Of a stretch of 64,000 bases of DNA, positions 33,814 to 42,746 are shown piece after piece. Position numbers and translations under genes: made by a program. This DNA is from Labedella phragmitis (GTDB lineage: Bacteria; Actinomycetota; Actinomycetes; Actinomycetales; Microbacteriaceae). Within the stretch, counting starts at the first letter, position 1. Each line of letters opens with the position of its first letter. The notes beneath the pieces were generated by a model. That model was given only the letters and a program-made list of their open reading frames with translations, was not told the DNA's origin and made no database searches. The stretch is from assembly GCF_004078635.1 (NCBI RefSeq), contig NZ_RZNB01000002.1, positions 62,001 to 126,000 of the forward strand. The letters are read 5' to 3'.

Positions 33814-34562
33814 GCGCGACGAGCGGCGAGCGCCGCGGAGCCGGGGATCTCGACGTGCACGTCTCGCTCCGCCGCGGGTCGTTCGCGCTCGATGCGGCGT
33901 TCCTCGCGCTGGCCGGGCGCACGCTCGCGATCGCGGGACCGAACGGCGCGGGCAAGACGACCGTCCTCGAGTGCATCGCGGGAGTGACCGTCGCGGACAC
34001 CGTCGGCGTCCGCGTCGGCGAGCGGGTGCTCGACGACGTCGGAACGCACGTGCCGCCGGAGGCGCGGCGGGTCGGGATGGTCTTCCAGGAGTACCTGCTG
34101 TTCCCGCATCTCACGGTGCTCGACAACGTCGCGTTCGGCCCGCGCTCGACCGGAGCCGGTCGGCTGGAGGCACGGGAGCGGGCGGCGGAGTGGCTGCACC
34201 GGTTCGGCCTGTCGGGCCTGTCCGACAGGCGGCCTCACCGGCTCTCGGGGGGCCAGCGGCAACGCGTCGCCCTCGCACGCGCGCTCGTGACGGAGCCCGA
34301 CGTGCTGCTCCTCGACGAACCCCTCGCGGCGCTCGACGTCGAGGTGCGTGACGACGTCCGCCTCGAACTCGCCGACCACCTCGCGGACTTCGGCGGCGCG
34401 ACCATCGTGGTGACGCACGACGCCGCCGACATCCGGACCCTCGCCGACGACCTCGTCATCCTCGAGCGCGGAGCCGTCACGCACGATGGCCCGGTCGCGG
34501 CCGTCTTCGACGGGCCGACGACGGCGTACGCGCGACGACTCGTCGGGCGAGCAGGCGCCTGA
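33810..34562 (+). CDS. modC: molybdate ABC transporter ATPase ModC, lacking TOBE/Mop
   Basis: 250 residues: Walker A GPNGAGKTTV, signature RLSGGQRQRVALA, Walker B VLLLDEPLAALDVE and the switch His in VVTHD. E. coli ModC has about 350 residues with a C-terminal Mop domain that mediates trans-inhibition. Here the protein ends soon after the ATPase core (TTAYARRLVGRAGA), so that domain is absent. It powers ModB. Confidence 0.93.
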   Translation: MSATSGERRGAGDLDVHVSLRRGSFALDAAFLALAGRTLAIAGPNGAGKTTVLECIAGVTVADTVGVRVGERVLDDVGTHVPPEARRVGMVFQEYLLFPHLTVLDNVAFGPRSTGAGRLEARERAAEWLHRFGLSGLSDRRPHRLSGGQRQRVALARALVTEPDVLLLDEPLAALDVEVRDDVRLELADHLADFGGATIVVTHDAADIRTLADDLVILERGAVTHDGPVAAVFDGPTTAYARRLVGRAGA

Positions 34563-34623
34563 GCCGATCCTCCCGCGCTCGTCGCGCCGCATCCCGCGGA
34601 ACCTCGATGTCGCCGCCGGGTGG

Positions 34624-34629
34624 CAGGAT
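34624..34629 (+). promoter_or_regulatory. -10 box CAGGAT of the SNF2 gene (leaderless)
   Basis: CAGGAT, six bases, then ATG at 34636. Confidence 0.45.
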
Positions 34630-34635
34630 CGAGCC

Positions 34636-37600
34636 ATGACCCCTGCGCGCCCGACCACGGAGGAGCGCGGCGGTCTCAGCGACGAGACGGCGGGAGCCTC
34701 CTGGCGCGACGCGCTCGCGGCCTACGGGCCGAGGGAGGGTGGACGCGAGGGCGGCTCCGATGATCCGCCCTCGAGCTCCCGTCCTGGCGCGGCCGGTCGG
34801 CGTCCGTACACGCGGCTCGCGCTCCAGTTCGAACTGCGCGAGCTCATCCCGCGCAACGCGCACCGCTGGAACGGTCCGACGACCCGCTCGGCGGGAGCCC
34901 CGGTCAAGCGCGGTGACCCTCCCGGAACGGGGGAGTACCGGCTCGCCGTGCGTCCCACCGCCGAGACCTCGCGCGGGTGGGCGCGCGGCCAGATGACATG
35001 GACCAACCTCCCGCATCTGCTCAACCGCATGAACCTCGATCCGGACCAGCACCGGTGGTTCTCCGAGTTCGGCGCCCTCCACCGCGCCGTCGGGGCGCTC
35101 ACCCTCGACCCCGACGCGAGCATGGTCTTCCTCGACGAGTTCGCGAACCCCGTCCTGTGGGCGATGCTCGATCAGACGACGCAGCTCGGGATCGCCCTCG
35201 TGGGCACCGGGTCGGGGTCGAGCGTCACGATCGGCGACTCGGCTCGGCTCGCGCTCGACGCGACGCTCACGACGGCGGGGCTGCGGCTCGCGCCTCGGCT
35301 CACGATCGACGCCACCGAGATCGACCTCGCGCACGCGCGGCCGATCGGGACCCATGGCGTCTCCGTCGTCGACGCGGTCAACCCGCGGAACGTCCTCATC
35401 GCGCCGACCGATCGGCCGCTCGGCGCGGATGAACTCGCGATACTCCGCGGCTCGGGACCGCTCGCCGCCGGTCTCGTCGTGCCATCCGGCGACATCGAGG
35501 ACTTCGTCTCCGGGTACGTCCCGGCTCTGCGCGAACGCGTCGACGTCGCGAGCCACGACGCCTCCGTCGCGTTGCCCGCCGCCGCTCCCGCGACCCTCGT
35601 GCTGCTCGTGCGGTTCGGCGCACGTCACGAGACGGAGCTCTCGTGGCGATGGCGTCGCTCCCGTGGCGGCGGACCGGTTCCGGCCCTCGACGAGGTCCTT
35701 CCGGACGGACTGCTGCCGGAGTCCTGGCTCCCGGCCGTCGAGACCCGATCGCCCGACGTGTCGGTCATGCCTCCGACCGGGGGAGACGCGGAGCCGCCCC
35801 TTCCGCGCGACATCCTGCTCGACGGTACGGAGTCCGCCGAGTTCGCGACCGAGCTGCTGCCGCGCCTCCGATCGCTGCCCCTCGTGCGCGTGGAGACGGT
35901 CGGGACTCAGCCCGCCTACACGCGGCTCACGGGCGAGCCGGAGCTCGTCGTGTCGACGATCCCGAGCGACAAGCGCGACTGGTTCGACCTCGGCGTGAGC
36001 GTCACGGTCGACGGCCGGACGATCCCATTCCTCCCGCTCTTCACCGCACTCGCCAAGGGGCGCAAGCGGCTGCTCCTCGTCGACGGCACGTACTTGTCGC
36101 TGTCGCATCCCGCGTTCGCGCGGCTCGCCGAGCTCATCGAGGAGGCGAAGGACCTCGCGGAGTGGGAGACGACGCCCTCGATCAGTCGTCGGCACGTGAG
36201 TCTCTGGGCGGACTTCGAGGACCTCGCGGACGAGTCGGTGCCGGCCGCCGAATGGCGAGCGCTCGTCGAGGAGGCGCGCGGCGATCGACCCGTGCCGGTC
36301 CCGATCCCGCGGGGAATCGCCGCCGAGTTGCGCTCGTACCAGCACGAGGGATTCTCGTGGCTCGCCTTCCTCTGGCGGCATCGGCTCGGTGGCATCCTCG
36401 CCGACGACATGGGGCTCGGGAAGACGCTGCAGTGCCTCGCCCTCGTGCAGCACGTCGTCGAGGAGGCTGAGGCGGAGGCGGGGTCGTCCGCCTCCGACGC
36501 GGAAAGTGCACCGGGGTTCCGCCCGTTCCTCGTGGTCGCTCCCACCTCGGTCACGCCGGGCTGGGTCGCCGAGGCCGCTCGATTCGCTCCCGGGCTCGAC
36601 GTCCGGCGTGCGACCACGACCGAGGCCGCCGGAGGTCCCCGCATCGCGGAGCTGGCCGCTGGCGCGCACATCGTCGTGACGAGCTACGCGCTGCTCCGCC
36701 TCGACGCCGAGGCGTATCGCTCGACCGTCGGTTGGTCCGGCGTCATCCTCGACGAGGCGCAATTCGTGAAGAACCAGGCATCGCTCATTCATGAAGCCGT
36801 ACGCGATCTCGAGGCCGAGGTCGTCATCGCCGTCACGGGAACCCCCATCGAGAACTCGCTCACGGAACTGCACGCCCTGCTGTCCCTCACATCGCCGGGT
36901 CTGTTCCCATCCGCTCGCCGATTCACCCAGGAGTACGTGCGCGTCATCGAGAACCCCGTCGGCGGCATCACATCGGGCGTCGGTGCCGGATCGGCGCCCG
37001 CGGTGACGGAATCACTGCGCGAGGAGCGATTGCAGCGGCTGCGCCGGCGGATCTCGCCGTTCCTCCTCCGCCGGACGAAGGAGATCGTGGCGCCCGAACT
37101 CCCCGAGAAGATCGAGCAGACGATCTCGATCGATCTCGCACCAGAGCATCGGGAGATCTACGACCTCTACCTCCAGCGGGAGCGGCAGAAGCTGTTCGGC
37201 CTCATCGAGGATCTCGACCGGAACCGGTTCATCGTGTTCCGTTCGATCACGCTCCTGCGGATGCTGGCGCTCGACGCGTCGCTCGTGAGTCCCGACTTCG
37301 CGGACGTCCCGTCGAGCAAGCTCGACGGACTCGTCGATCACGTGCGGGAGGTCATCTCGGAGGGGCACCGTGCCCTCGTCTTCAGCCAGTTCACGAGCTA
37401 CCTCGACCGTGTGAGGGCGCGGCTCGCGGCGGAGGGCGTCGAGACGGTGACCCTCGAGGGCTCGACGCGGGATCGCGCGAGCGTCGTCGAGGAGTTCCGG
37501 TCCGGTCGGGCACCGGTGTTCCTCATCAGCCTCAAGGCGGGGGGTTTCGGTCTCACCCTCACGGAGGCCGACTACGTCTTCCTGCTCGACCCGTGGTGGA

Positions 37601-37815
37601 ATCCCGCGAGCGAGGAGCAGGCCATCGACCGTACCCACCGCATCGGTCAGGACAAGAACGTCGTCGTCTACCGCCTCATCGCGACGGACACGATCGAGGA
37701 CAAGGTCATGGCGCTCAAGGAGCGCAAGGCGATCCTCGTCGACAGGGTGCTCGACGACGGCGACGCCTTCGGCTCGGCGATAGACGCCGACGACATCCGG
37801 GAGCTGTTGTCCTAA
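34636..37815 (+). CDS. SNF2/HepA-type DNA translocase
   Basis: 1059 residues. The C-terminal half holds the SNF2 motor: Walker A DDMGLGKTLQCLAL (about residue 590), DEAQ box VILDEAQFVKN (about 706), FLLRRTKEIVAPELPEK, then helicase lobe 2 with VFSQFTSYLDRVR, SLKAGGFGLTLTEAD and DPWWNPASEEQAIDRTHRIG. The N-terminal 550 residues match the bacterial SNF2 accessory region, but no CxC SWIM zinc motif is visible. It probably remodels protein-DNA or stalled polymerase complexes. The start at 34636 is set by the -10 box. Confidence 0.92.
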   Translation: MTPARPTTEERGGLSDETAGASWRDALAAYGPREGGREGGSDDPPSSSRPGAAGRRPYTRLALQFELRELIPRNAHRWNGPTTRSAGAPVKRGDPPGTGEYRLAVRPTAETSRGWARGQMTWTNLPHLLNRMNLDPDQHRWFSEFGALHRAVGALTLDPDASMVFLDEFANPVLWAMLDQTTQLGIALVGTGSGSSVTIGDSARLALDATLTTAGLRLAPRLTIDATEIDLAHARPIGTHGVSVVDAVNPRNVLIAPTDRPLGADELAILRGSGPLAAGLVVPSGDIEDFVSGYVPALRERVDVASHDASVALPAAAPATLVLLVRFGARHETELSWRWRRSRGGGPVPALDEVLPDGLLPESWLPAVETRSPDVSVMPPTGGDAEPPLPRDILLDGTESAEFATELLPRLRSLPLVRVETVGTQPAYTRLTGEPELVVSTIPSDKRDWFDLGVSVTVDGRTIPFLPLFTALAKGRKRLLLVDGTYLSLSHPAFARLAELIEEAKDLAEWETTPSISRRHVSLWADFEDLADESVPAAEWRALVEEARGDRPVPVPIPRGIAAELRSYQHEGFSWLAFLWRHRLGGILADDMGLGKTLQCLALVQHVVEEAEAEAGSSASDAESAPGFRPFLVVAPTSVTPGWVAEAARFAPGLDVRRATTTEAAGGPRIAELAAGAHIVVTSYALLRLDAEAYRSTVGWSGVILDEAQFVKNQASLIHEAVRDLEAEVVIAVTGTPIENSLTELHALLSLTSPGLFPSARRFTQEYVRVIENPVGGITSGVGAGSAPAVTESLREERLQRLRRRISPFLLRRTKEIVAPELPEKIEQTISIDLAPEHREIYDLYLQRERQKLFGLIEDLDRNRFIVFRSITLLRMLALDASLVSPDFADVPSSKLDGLVDHVREVISEGHRALVFSQFTSYLDRVRARLAAEGVETVTLEGSTRDRASVVEEFRSGRAPVFLISLKAGGFGLTLTEADYVFLLDPWWNPASEEQAIDRTHRIGQDKNVVVYRLIATDTIEDKVMALKERKAILVDRVLDDGDAFGSAIDADDIRELLS

Positions 37816-37929
37816 CGATCCTCCGCCGGCCGTTCTCTCGTGGCGTGCTCCGCCTTCGAGCGGGTGGGCGCCGACGGTCCTCGGCGCGAATAGAGTTGAC
37901 GGTGACAGTTTCAGCGGGAGGCACTCACT

Positions 37930-39333
37930 ATGACCGATCAGCATTTCGACGTCGTCGTCCTCGGAGCGGGACCCGGCGGGTACGTCGCCGCGATCCGCGC
38001 GGCCCAGCTCGGGAAGTCCGTGGCGATCGTCGAGGAGAAGTACTGGGGAGGGGTCTGCCTCAACGTCGGGTGCATCCCGTCGAAGGCGCTCCTGCGCAAC
38101 GCGGAGCTCGCCCACATCTTCACCCACCAGGCCAAGACCTTCGGCATGAGCGGTGACGTCTCCTTCGACTACGGCGTGGCGTTCGACCGCAGCCGCACCG
38201 TCGCCGACGGCCGCGTCAAGGGCGTTCACTTCCTCATGCGCAAGAACAAGATCACCGAGTTCGACGGTCGGGGCACGTTCGTCGACGACCACTCGCTGTC
38301 GGTCGCCCTCTCGAACGGCGAGACGACGTCCGTCTCGTTCGACAACGTCATCATCGCGACCGGCTCGGTCGTGCGCCTGCTCCCGGGCGTCCAGTTGAGC
38401 GACAACGTCGTGACGTACGAGTCGCAGATCCTCGAGCGCGAGCTGCCCTCGTCGATCGTGATCGTCGGTGCCGGCGCGATCGGCATGGAGTTCGCCTACG
38501 TCATGCGCAACTACGGGGTCGAGGTCACGATCGTCGAGTTCCTCGACCGCGCCCTCCCCAACGAGGACGTCGACGTCTCCAAGGAGATCACGAAGCAGTA
38601 CAAGGGCTACGGCATCCCGATCATGACCTCGACCAAGGTCGAGAAGGTGACGGACGAGGGCTCGCAGGTCACGGTCACCTACACGGCCAAGGACGGCTCC
38701 ACGGGCACGCTCACCGCGGACAAGGTCCTCATGTCCGTGGGCTTCGCTCCCCGCGTGGAGGGCTACGGCCTCGAGAAGACGGGCGTGAAGCTCACGGAGC
38801 GCGGCGCGATCGCGATCGACGGCCGCATGCGCACGAACGTCCCGCACATCTACGCCATCGGCGACGTCACGGCGAAGCTGCAGCTCGCGCACGTCGCGGA
38901 GGCTCAGGGCGTCGTCGCGGCGGAGACCATCGCCGACGCGGAGACGCAGGAGCTCGGCGACTACCGGATGATGCCGCGCGCGACCTTCTGCCAGCCGCAG
39001 GTCGCGAGCTTCGGCCTCACCGAGCAGCAGGCGCGCGACGAGGGGCACGACGTCAAGGTCACGTCGTTCCCGTTCATGGCGAACGGCAAGGCGCACGGTC
39101 TCGGCGAGCCGACGGGCTTCGTCAAGCTCGTCGCCGACGCCGAGTACGGTGAGCTCCTCGGAGCGCACATGATCGGCCCCGACGTCTCCGAGCTGCTCCC
39201 CGAGCTCACGCTCGCGCAGAAATGGGACCTCACCGCGACCGAGCTCGCTCGCAACGTGCACACGCACCCCACGCTGAGCGAGGCGCTGCAGGAGGGCTTC
39301 CACGGCCTCACGGGTCATATGATCAACTTCTGA
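37930..39333 (+). CDS. lpdA: dihydrolipoyl dehydrogenase
   Basis: 467 residues. FAD site [19 protein letters not shown], redox disulfide [16 protein letters not shown] site [19 protein letters not shown], second FAD site HIYAIGDVT, and the C-terminal catalytic [10 protein letters not shown] with His-Glu pair. It reoxidises lipoamide in 2-oxoacid dehydrogenase or glycine cleavage complexes. GGGAGG precedes the ATG and TAGAGT may be the -10. The partner E1/E2 genes are not in the window. Confidence 0.95.
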   Translation: MTDQHFDVVVLGAGPGGYVAAIRAAQLGKSVAIVEEKYWGGVCLNVGCIPSKALLRNAELAHIFTHQAKTFGMSGDVSFDYGVAFDRSRTVADGRVKGVHFLMRKNKITEFDGRGTFVDDHSLSVALSNGETTSVSFDNVIIATGSVVRLLPGVQLSDNVVTYESQILERELPSSIVIVGAGAIGMEFAYVMRNYGVEVTIVEFLDRALPNEDVDVSKEITKQYKGYGIPIMTSTKVEKVTDEGSQVTVTYTAKDGSTGTLTADKVLMSVGFAPRVEGYGLEKTGVKLTERGAIAIDGRMRTNVPHIYAIGDVTAKLQLAHVAEAQGVVAAETIADAETQELGDYRMMPRATFCQPQVASFGLTEQQARDEGHDVKVTSFPFMANGKAHGLGEPTGFVKLVADAEYGELLGAHMIGPDVSELLPELTLAQKWDLTATELARNVHTHPTLSEALQEGFHGLTGHMINF

Positions 39334-39340
39334 TCGGCCG

Positions 39341-39360
39341 TGCTCCCGTCGACGGGAGCA
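39341..39360. terminator. palindrome after lpdA
   Basis: A 20-base perfect palindrome, TGCTCCCGTC followed by its complement, lies eight bases after the lpdA stop. It may fold as a hairpin with a minimal loop or act together with the stronger hairpin at 39370. Confidence 0.45.
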
Positions 39361-39369
39361 TGTGACTGA

Positions 39370-39400
39370 ACGGGCGGCCGGTCCTCGATCGGCCGCCCGT
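39370..39400 (+). terminator. terminator hairpin after lpdA
   Basis: ACGGGCGGCCG (39370-39380) pairs perfectly with CGGCCGCCCGT (39390-39400) around a nine-base loop, between lpdA and the antiporter gene. Confidence 0.75.
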
Positions 39401-39440
39401 CCGCGTCTGCGCCCCCTGACCGCCCGTCCCGGAAGGACCC

Positions 39441-41246
39441 ATGGAGATCCTCATCGTCGGGGTGGCCGCGCTCCTCGTCATCGCCGCGGCGACGGCGCTC
39501 GGCCCGAAGCTCCGGATCGCGTCGCCGCTCATCCTCGTCGTGCTCGGGATCGCCGTGAGCTTCACGCCGATCCTGCCGGACTTCGAGGTCGACCCGGAGT
39601 GGATCCTCGCGGGCATCCTGCCGCCGCTGCTCTACTCGGCGGCGGTGTCGATGCCCGCGATGAACTTCCGGCGCGAGCTCAACGCGATCGGGGGTCTCTC
39701 GATCGTCCTCGTCGTGATCTCGGCCGTCGTGCTCGGGTTCTTCTTCTCGTGGGCGATCCCGGGACTCGGTCTGTGGTGGGGGATCGCGCTCGGGGCGATC
39801 GTGAGCCCCACGGACGCGGTCGCCACGTCGATCGTCAAGAGACTCGGCGTCGGTGGTCGGGTCGTCTCCGTGCTCGAGGGGGAGAGCCTGCTCAATGACG
39901 CGACGGCTCTCGTCCTGCTCCGCTCGGCGGTCGCGGCGACGGCCGCGGCCCTGTCGTTCTGGGAGGTTGTCGGGCAGTTCGCCTACGCCGTCGCGGTCGC
40001 CGTGGTCATCGGCTTCGTCGTGGGACACGCGAACCTGTGGGTGCGTCAGCGGGTCACCGATCCCACCGTCAACACGGCCATCTCCTTCGCCGTCCCGTTC
40101 CTCGCCTCGATCCCGGCCGAGGAGTTCGGCGCGTCCGGTCTCGTCGCGGCGGTGGTCGCGGGGCTCATCACGGGCCACGGCGGTGCGCGGCGCCTGCCCC
40201 CGCAACACCGCGCCTCCGATGCGCAGAACTGGCGCACGGTCGAACTCGTGCTCGAGGGTGCGATCTTCCTCATCATGGGGCTCGAGCTGTCCGCCCTCAT
40301 GGAGGACGTCGAGCGCGCGCACGAGGGCGTCCACAACGCCGTCTTCGTCGCCCTCGGGGCGCTCCTGCTCACGCTCCTCGTCCGAGCGGCGGTGATCGCG
40401 CCGCTGCTCGGCTACTTGCGTCGCCGGCGGTTGCGCAGGGAGCGGATCAAGCCGCGCATCGAGGCGTTCAACGAACGCATCGGCGAATCGGGCGAACCGG
40501 TCGACTGGCCTTTCCATCAGGACGCGGTACCGGACCGCGTGCATCGGACGCGGATCCGGATGCGGCGGCTGCTCGCCGATTTCGACTACTACCTCACGGC
40601 ACCACTCGGCTGGCGTGAGGGTGGCGTGCTCGTGTGGGCGGGAATGCGCGGCGCGATCACCCTCGCGGCGGCCCAGACCCTGCCGGCGGACACTCCGAAC
40701 CGCTCACTGCTCGTGCTGGTGGCCTTCATCGTCGCGGCGGCGTCGCTCCTCGTTCAGGGCGGGACTCTCGGCTTCGTCGTGAAGCGGCTGCGGCCCGCTG
40801 GGCCCGATCCGGAATCGCAACGCGCCGAACGCGCTCAACTCCTCGCGATGCTCGCGGACGTGGCGCATCGCGTACGCGAGGAGAACGGCGTACCCGCCGT
40901 TCGTCGTCCCGAGGCCGACATCGGTGCGGGGGAGCGGTCGCTGTCGGAGTACGGCGCCGTCGACGATCGCGCTGTGGATGATCGCGCCCGGGATGACGAC
41001 GGCGCCTTGTCTCCGGAGGTCGAGGAGACGGATGCCCTCGCCGGCGGGGCCGCGGAACGCGAGCGCGTCGAGCGACACGCCCGCGTCCGCGCCGTCGCCC
41101 TCGCCGTCGTGACGGCTCAGCGCGAGGCCCTCCTCGATGCCCGCGATGACGGTACGTTCGATGCCGAGACCCTCGACACCGCTCTTGCGACTCTCGACGC
41201 CGCGCAGATCAGCATCGAGCTCCAAGGGGCGCCACCGGAACTGTGA
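39441..41246 (+). CDS. CPA1-type Na+/H+ antiporter
   Basis: 601 residues with about 12 membrane helices in the first 450. The ion-binding helices are recognisable: GIALGAIVSPTDAVATSIVK and EGESLLNDATALVLLRSA (the ND pair). A WAGMRGAITLAAAQTLPAD motif marks a late helix. The C-terminal about 150 residues are charged and cytoplasmic (AERAQLLAMLADVAHRVREE and so on), probably regulatory coiled coil. It exchanges protons for Na+ or K+ in pH and salt homeostasis. It is monocistronic, downstream of the lpdA terminators. Confidence 0.93.
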   Translation: MEILIVGVAALLVIAAATALGPKLRIASPLILVVLGIAVSFTPILPDFEVDPEWILAGILPPLLYSAAVSMPAMNFRRELNAIGGLSIVLVVISAVVLGFFFSWAIPGLGLWWGIALGAIVSPTDAVATSIVKRLGVGGRVVSVLEGESLLNDATALVLLRSAVAATAAALSFWEVVGQFAYAVAVAVVIGFVVGHANLWVRQRVTDPTVNTAISFAVPFLASIPAEEFGASGLVAAVVAGLITGHGGARRLPPQHRASDAQNWRTVELVLEGAIFLIMGLELSALMEDVERAHEGVHNAVFVALGALLLTLLVRAAVIAPLLGYLRRRRLRRERIKPRIEAFNERIGESGEPVDWPFHQDAVPDRVHRTRIRMRRLLADFDYYLTAPLGWREGGVLVWAGMRGAITLAAAQTLPADTPNRSLLVLVAFIVAAASLLVQGGTLGFVVKRLRPAGPDPESQRAERAQLLAMLADVAHRVREENGVPAVRRPEADIGAGERSLSEYGAVDDRAVDDRARDDDGALSPEVEETDALAGGAAERERVERHARVRAVALAVVTAQREALLDARDDGTFDAETLDTALATLDAAQISIELQGAPPEL

Positions 41247-41255
41247 TGGGCGGGA

Positions 41256-41272
41256 GGCGGGTGCTCACCGCC
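41256..41272. terminator. weak hairpin after the antiporter gene
   Basis: A GGCGG-GTG / CAC-CGCC stem with one bulge lies about 10 bases after the antiporter stop. It is a modest candidate. Confidence 0.3.
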
Positions 41273-41300
41273 CGGCGTTCTCTGTTCGGCCGCTGCTGCT

Positions 41301-41351
41301 CGGCGTTCACTGCTCCTCGGCGTTCACTGCTCCTCGACGTTCACTGCTCCT
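41301..41351. repeat. 17-bp tandem repeat containing a stop codon
   Basis: Three tandem copies of CGGCGTTCACTGCTCCT (41301-41317, 41318-41334, 41335-41351; the third has one A for G). On the minus strand each copy reads GAGCAGTGA, i.e. Glu-Gln-stop, the end of the acidic protein gene. Confidence 0.9.
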
Positions 41352-41667
41352 CGACGAAGCCGTCCTCGATGGATTCCTCGTCGGTGAACCCGTCGTCGAC
41401 GAGCGCGTCGTCGGCGAGCCCGTCGTCGGCCAGGTCGACGGGGCGGTCCTCGTCGGGGACGACGATCGTGTCCCCGCGGTCCGTCTGGATCGTCGCGGGC
41501 GAATCCTCGTCGATGATGGCCTCCTCGTCGACGTCCGACGGGGGGACGGCATCACTGCGCCACTCCTCGAGGTGAGCGGGATGCGCGTCGGGGTCGATGG
41601 TGTCGCCCGGTCCGGGCAGATCGGCGGGCGTGGCTTCACGGTCAGGTCGATCGGATCGGTCGGTCAT
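41341..41667 (-). CDS. acidic small protein of unknown function
   Basis: 108 residues, strongly acidic, with no hydrophobic helix. The N-terminus has DREATPADLPGPGDTIDPDA and the C-terminus a run of VDDG/ADDA/DDGF repeats ending FVEEQ. Short acidic proteins of this kind are frequent in Microbacteriaceae stress regions and are often labelled hypothetical. Its stop codon lies in the third unit of the 17-bp tandem repeat. An AGGACGAG-like ribosome site precedes the ATG. Confidence 0.7.
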   Translation of the reverse strand: MTDRSDRPDREATPADLPGPGDTIDPDAHPAHLEEWRSDAVPPSDVDEEAIIDEDSPATIQTDRGDTIVVPDEDRPVDLADDGLADDALVDDGFTDEESIEDGFVEEQ

Positions 41668-41921
41668 GCGCTCGTCCTCCTTCGTCGGCTCGGCTCCACC
41701 TCTCCAGCCTGACCCCGCGGCGGCGTGTGCGCAACCGGATGGCGCGACGACGTCGACCCGATGATCCAGAGGGCCAACCGGTCAGGTGGGCTGTCGGCGC
41801 CACGTGACCGCAGTACCCCAGGTCGGCGCGCAGTGGTCGTGCTCGTCGGTTCCGGCGGCGAGGAGTGCGAGGTCAGGTGTTCGAGTGCGGATACGGGGGT
41901 CCACCCCCTGGAAGGCGGAGG

Positions 41922-41927
41922 TAGGGT
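41922..41927 (+). promoter_or_regulatory. -10 box TAGGGT before the PspC gene
   Basis: TAGGGT lies 16 bases before ATG 41944 and 10 bases before an in-frame GTG at 41938. The 276-base gap upstream (41668-41943) otherwise holds only a short GGGGGT-CC-ACCCCC inverted repeat. Confidence 0.4.
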
Positions 41928-41943
41928 CTGTCAGGCTGTGGCC

Positions 41944-42129
41944 ATGAATCTCGTCCGTCCCCGCCGCGGTCGCGGCCGCGTCATCGCCGGTGTCTGCGCC
42001 GCCATCGCCAATCGCTACCAGTGGAACCCGACAACGGTTCGCGTCCTCACCCTGCTGAGCTTCATCCTGCCGGGGACGCAGCTCATCATCTACGTCGTCC
42101 TCTGGATCCTCATCCCTCAAGAGGTCTGA
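41944..42129 (+). CDS. PspC domain membrane protein
   Basis: 61 residues: the PspC motif RPRRGRGRVIAGVCAAIANR, then WNPTTVRVLTLLSFILPG, and a hydrophobic helix TQLIIYVVLWILIP. Full-length PspC proteins sense membrane stress; short single-domain forms like this one are common in actinobacteria. The ATG at 41944 is chosen for family length. It precedes a general-stress-protein gene by 53 bases. Confidence 0.88.
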   Translation: MNLVRPRRGRGRVIAGVCAAIANRYQWNPTTVRVLTLLSFILPGTQLIIYVVLWILIPQEV

Positions 42130-42182
42130 CCGACTGCGCGCCACCATCCGCCGACAGCACCGCTCATCGAAGGAGTCGCATC

Positions 42183-42698
42183 ATGTCCAACGCAGATCCG
42201 TCCGGCACCCCCGGCGCCCCCGTATTCGGCGGCACGACGGGACAGCCCCTCGACCCCGCCTGGAAGAGGACCGTGGCGAGCTTCACCGCGTACCTCGACG
42301 CCCAGGCGGCGGTCGACTTCCTCTCCGATCAGGAGTTCCCGGTCGAGCGGGTGTCGATCGTCGGCTTCGACGTCCGAACCGTCGAGGACGTCTCCGGTCG
42401 ACTCACGAAGGGCACGGCCGCCCTCCGGGGCCTCGCCGGTGGAGCCTGGTTCGGCCTCCTCGCCGGACTCCTCTTCAGCCTCTTCGTCCCCGGTGTCGTC
42501 TGGATCGGGATCATCCTCACCGCGCTGGCCCTCGGCGCGCTGTGGGGCGCCCTCTTCGGTTTCCTCGGTCACGTCGCCACGGGCGGACGTCGCGACTTCA
42601 CGTCCGTGCAGAGCCTGCAGGCCGGCCGCTACGAACTGCAGGTCGAGGCCGAGTACGCGACGCGGGCGGAGCAGATCCTCGCACGCCGGTCGAGCTGA
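42183..42698 (+). CDS. GSP17M-like general stress protein
   Basis: 171 residues. The N-terminal 70 residues fit the general stress protein 17M-like domain (TVASFTAYLDAQAAVDFLSD, FPVERVSIVGFDVR). Two adjacent hydrophobic helices follow (GAWFGLLAGLLFSLFVPGVV and IGIILTALALGALWGALFGF) and a C-terminal stretch ends YELQVEAEYATRAEQIL. GAAGGAG precedes the ATG. It probably belongs to a membrane stress response together with the PspC protein. Confidence 0.82.
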   Translation: MSNADPSGTPGAPVFGGTTGQPLDPAWKRTVASFTAYLDAQAAVDFLSDQEFPVERVSIVGFDVRTVEDVSGRLTKGTAALRGLAGGAWFGLLAGLLFSLFVPGVVWIGIILTALALGALWGALFGFLGHVATGGRRDFTSVQSLQAGRYELQVEAEYATRAEQILARRSS

Positions 42699-42733
42699 GC
42701 ACGCAACCCCTCCTCGTCGTCGGTGGTGCGGAG

Positions 42734-42739
42734 TAGCGT
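42734..42739 (+). promoter_or_regulatory. -10 box TAGCGT of the DUF3072 gene (leaderless)
   Basis: TAGCGT, seven bases, then ATG at 42747. Confidence 0.45.
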
Positions 42740-42746
42740 CACCACC

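Noticed and set aside
34477-36873. Open frame of almost 800 codons on the minus strand opposite the SNF2 gene
   Set aside because: High-GC antisense frame with no recognisable domain; the plus strand encodes complete SNF2 motifs.
37012-39318. Open frame of 768 codons opposite lpdA and the SNF2 3' end
   Set aside because: It spans two real plus-strand genes and has the His/Arg/Asp bias typical of antisense frames in this genome.
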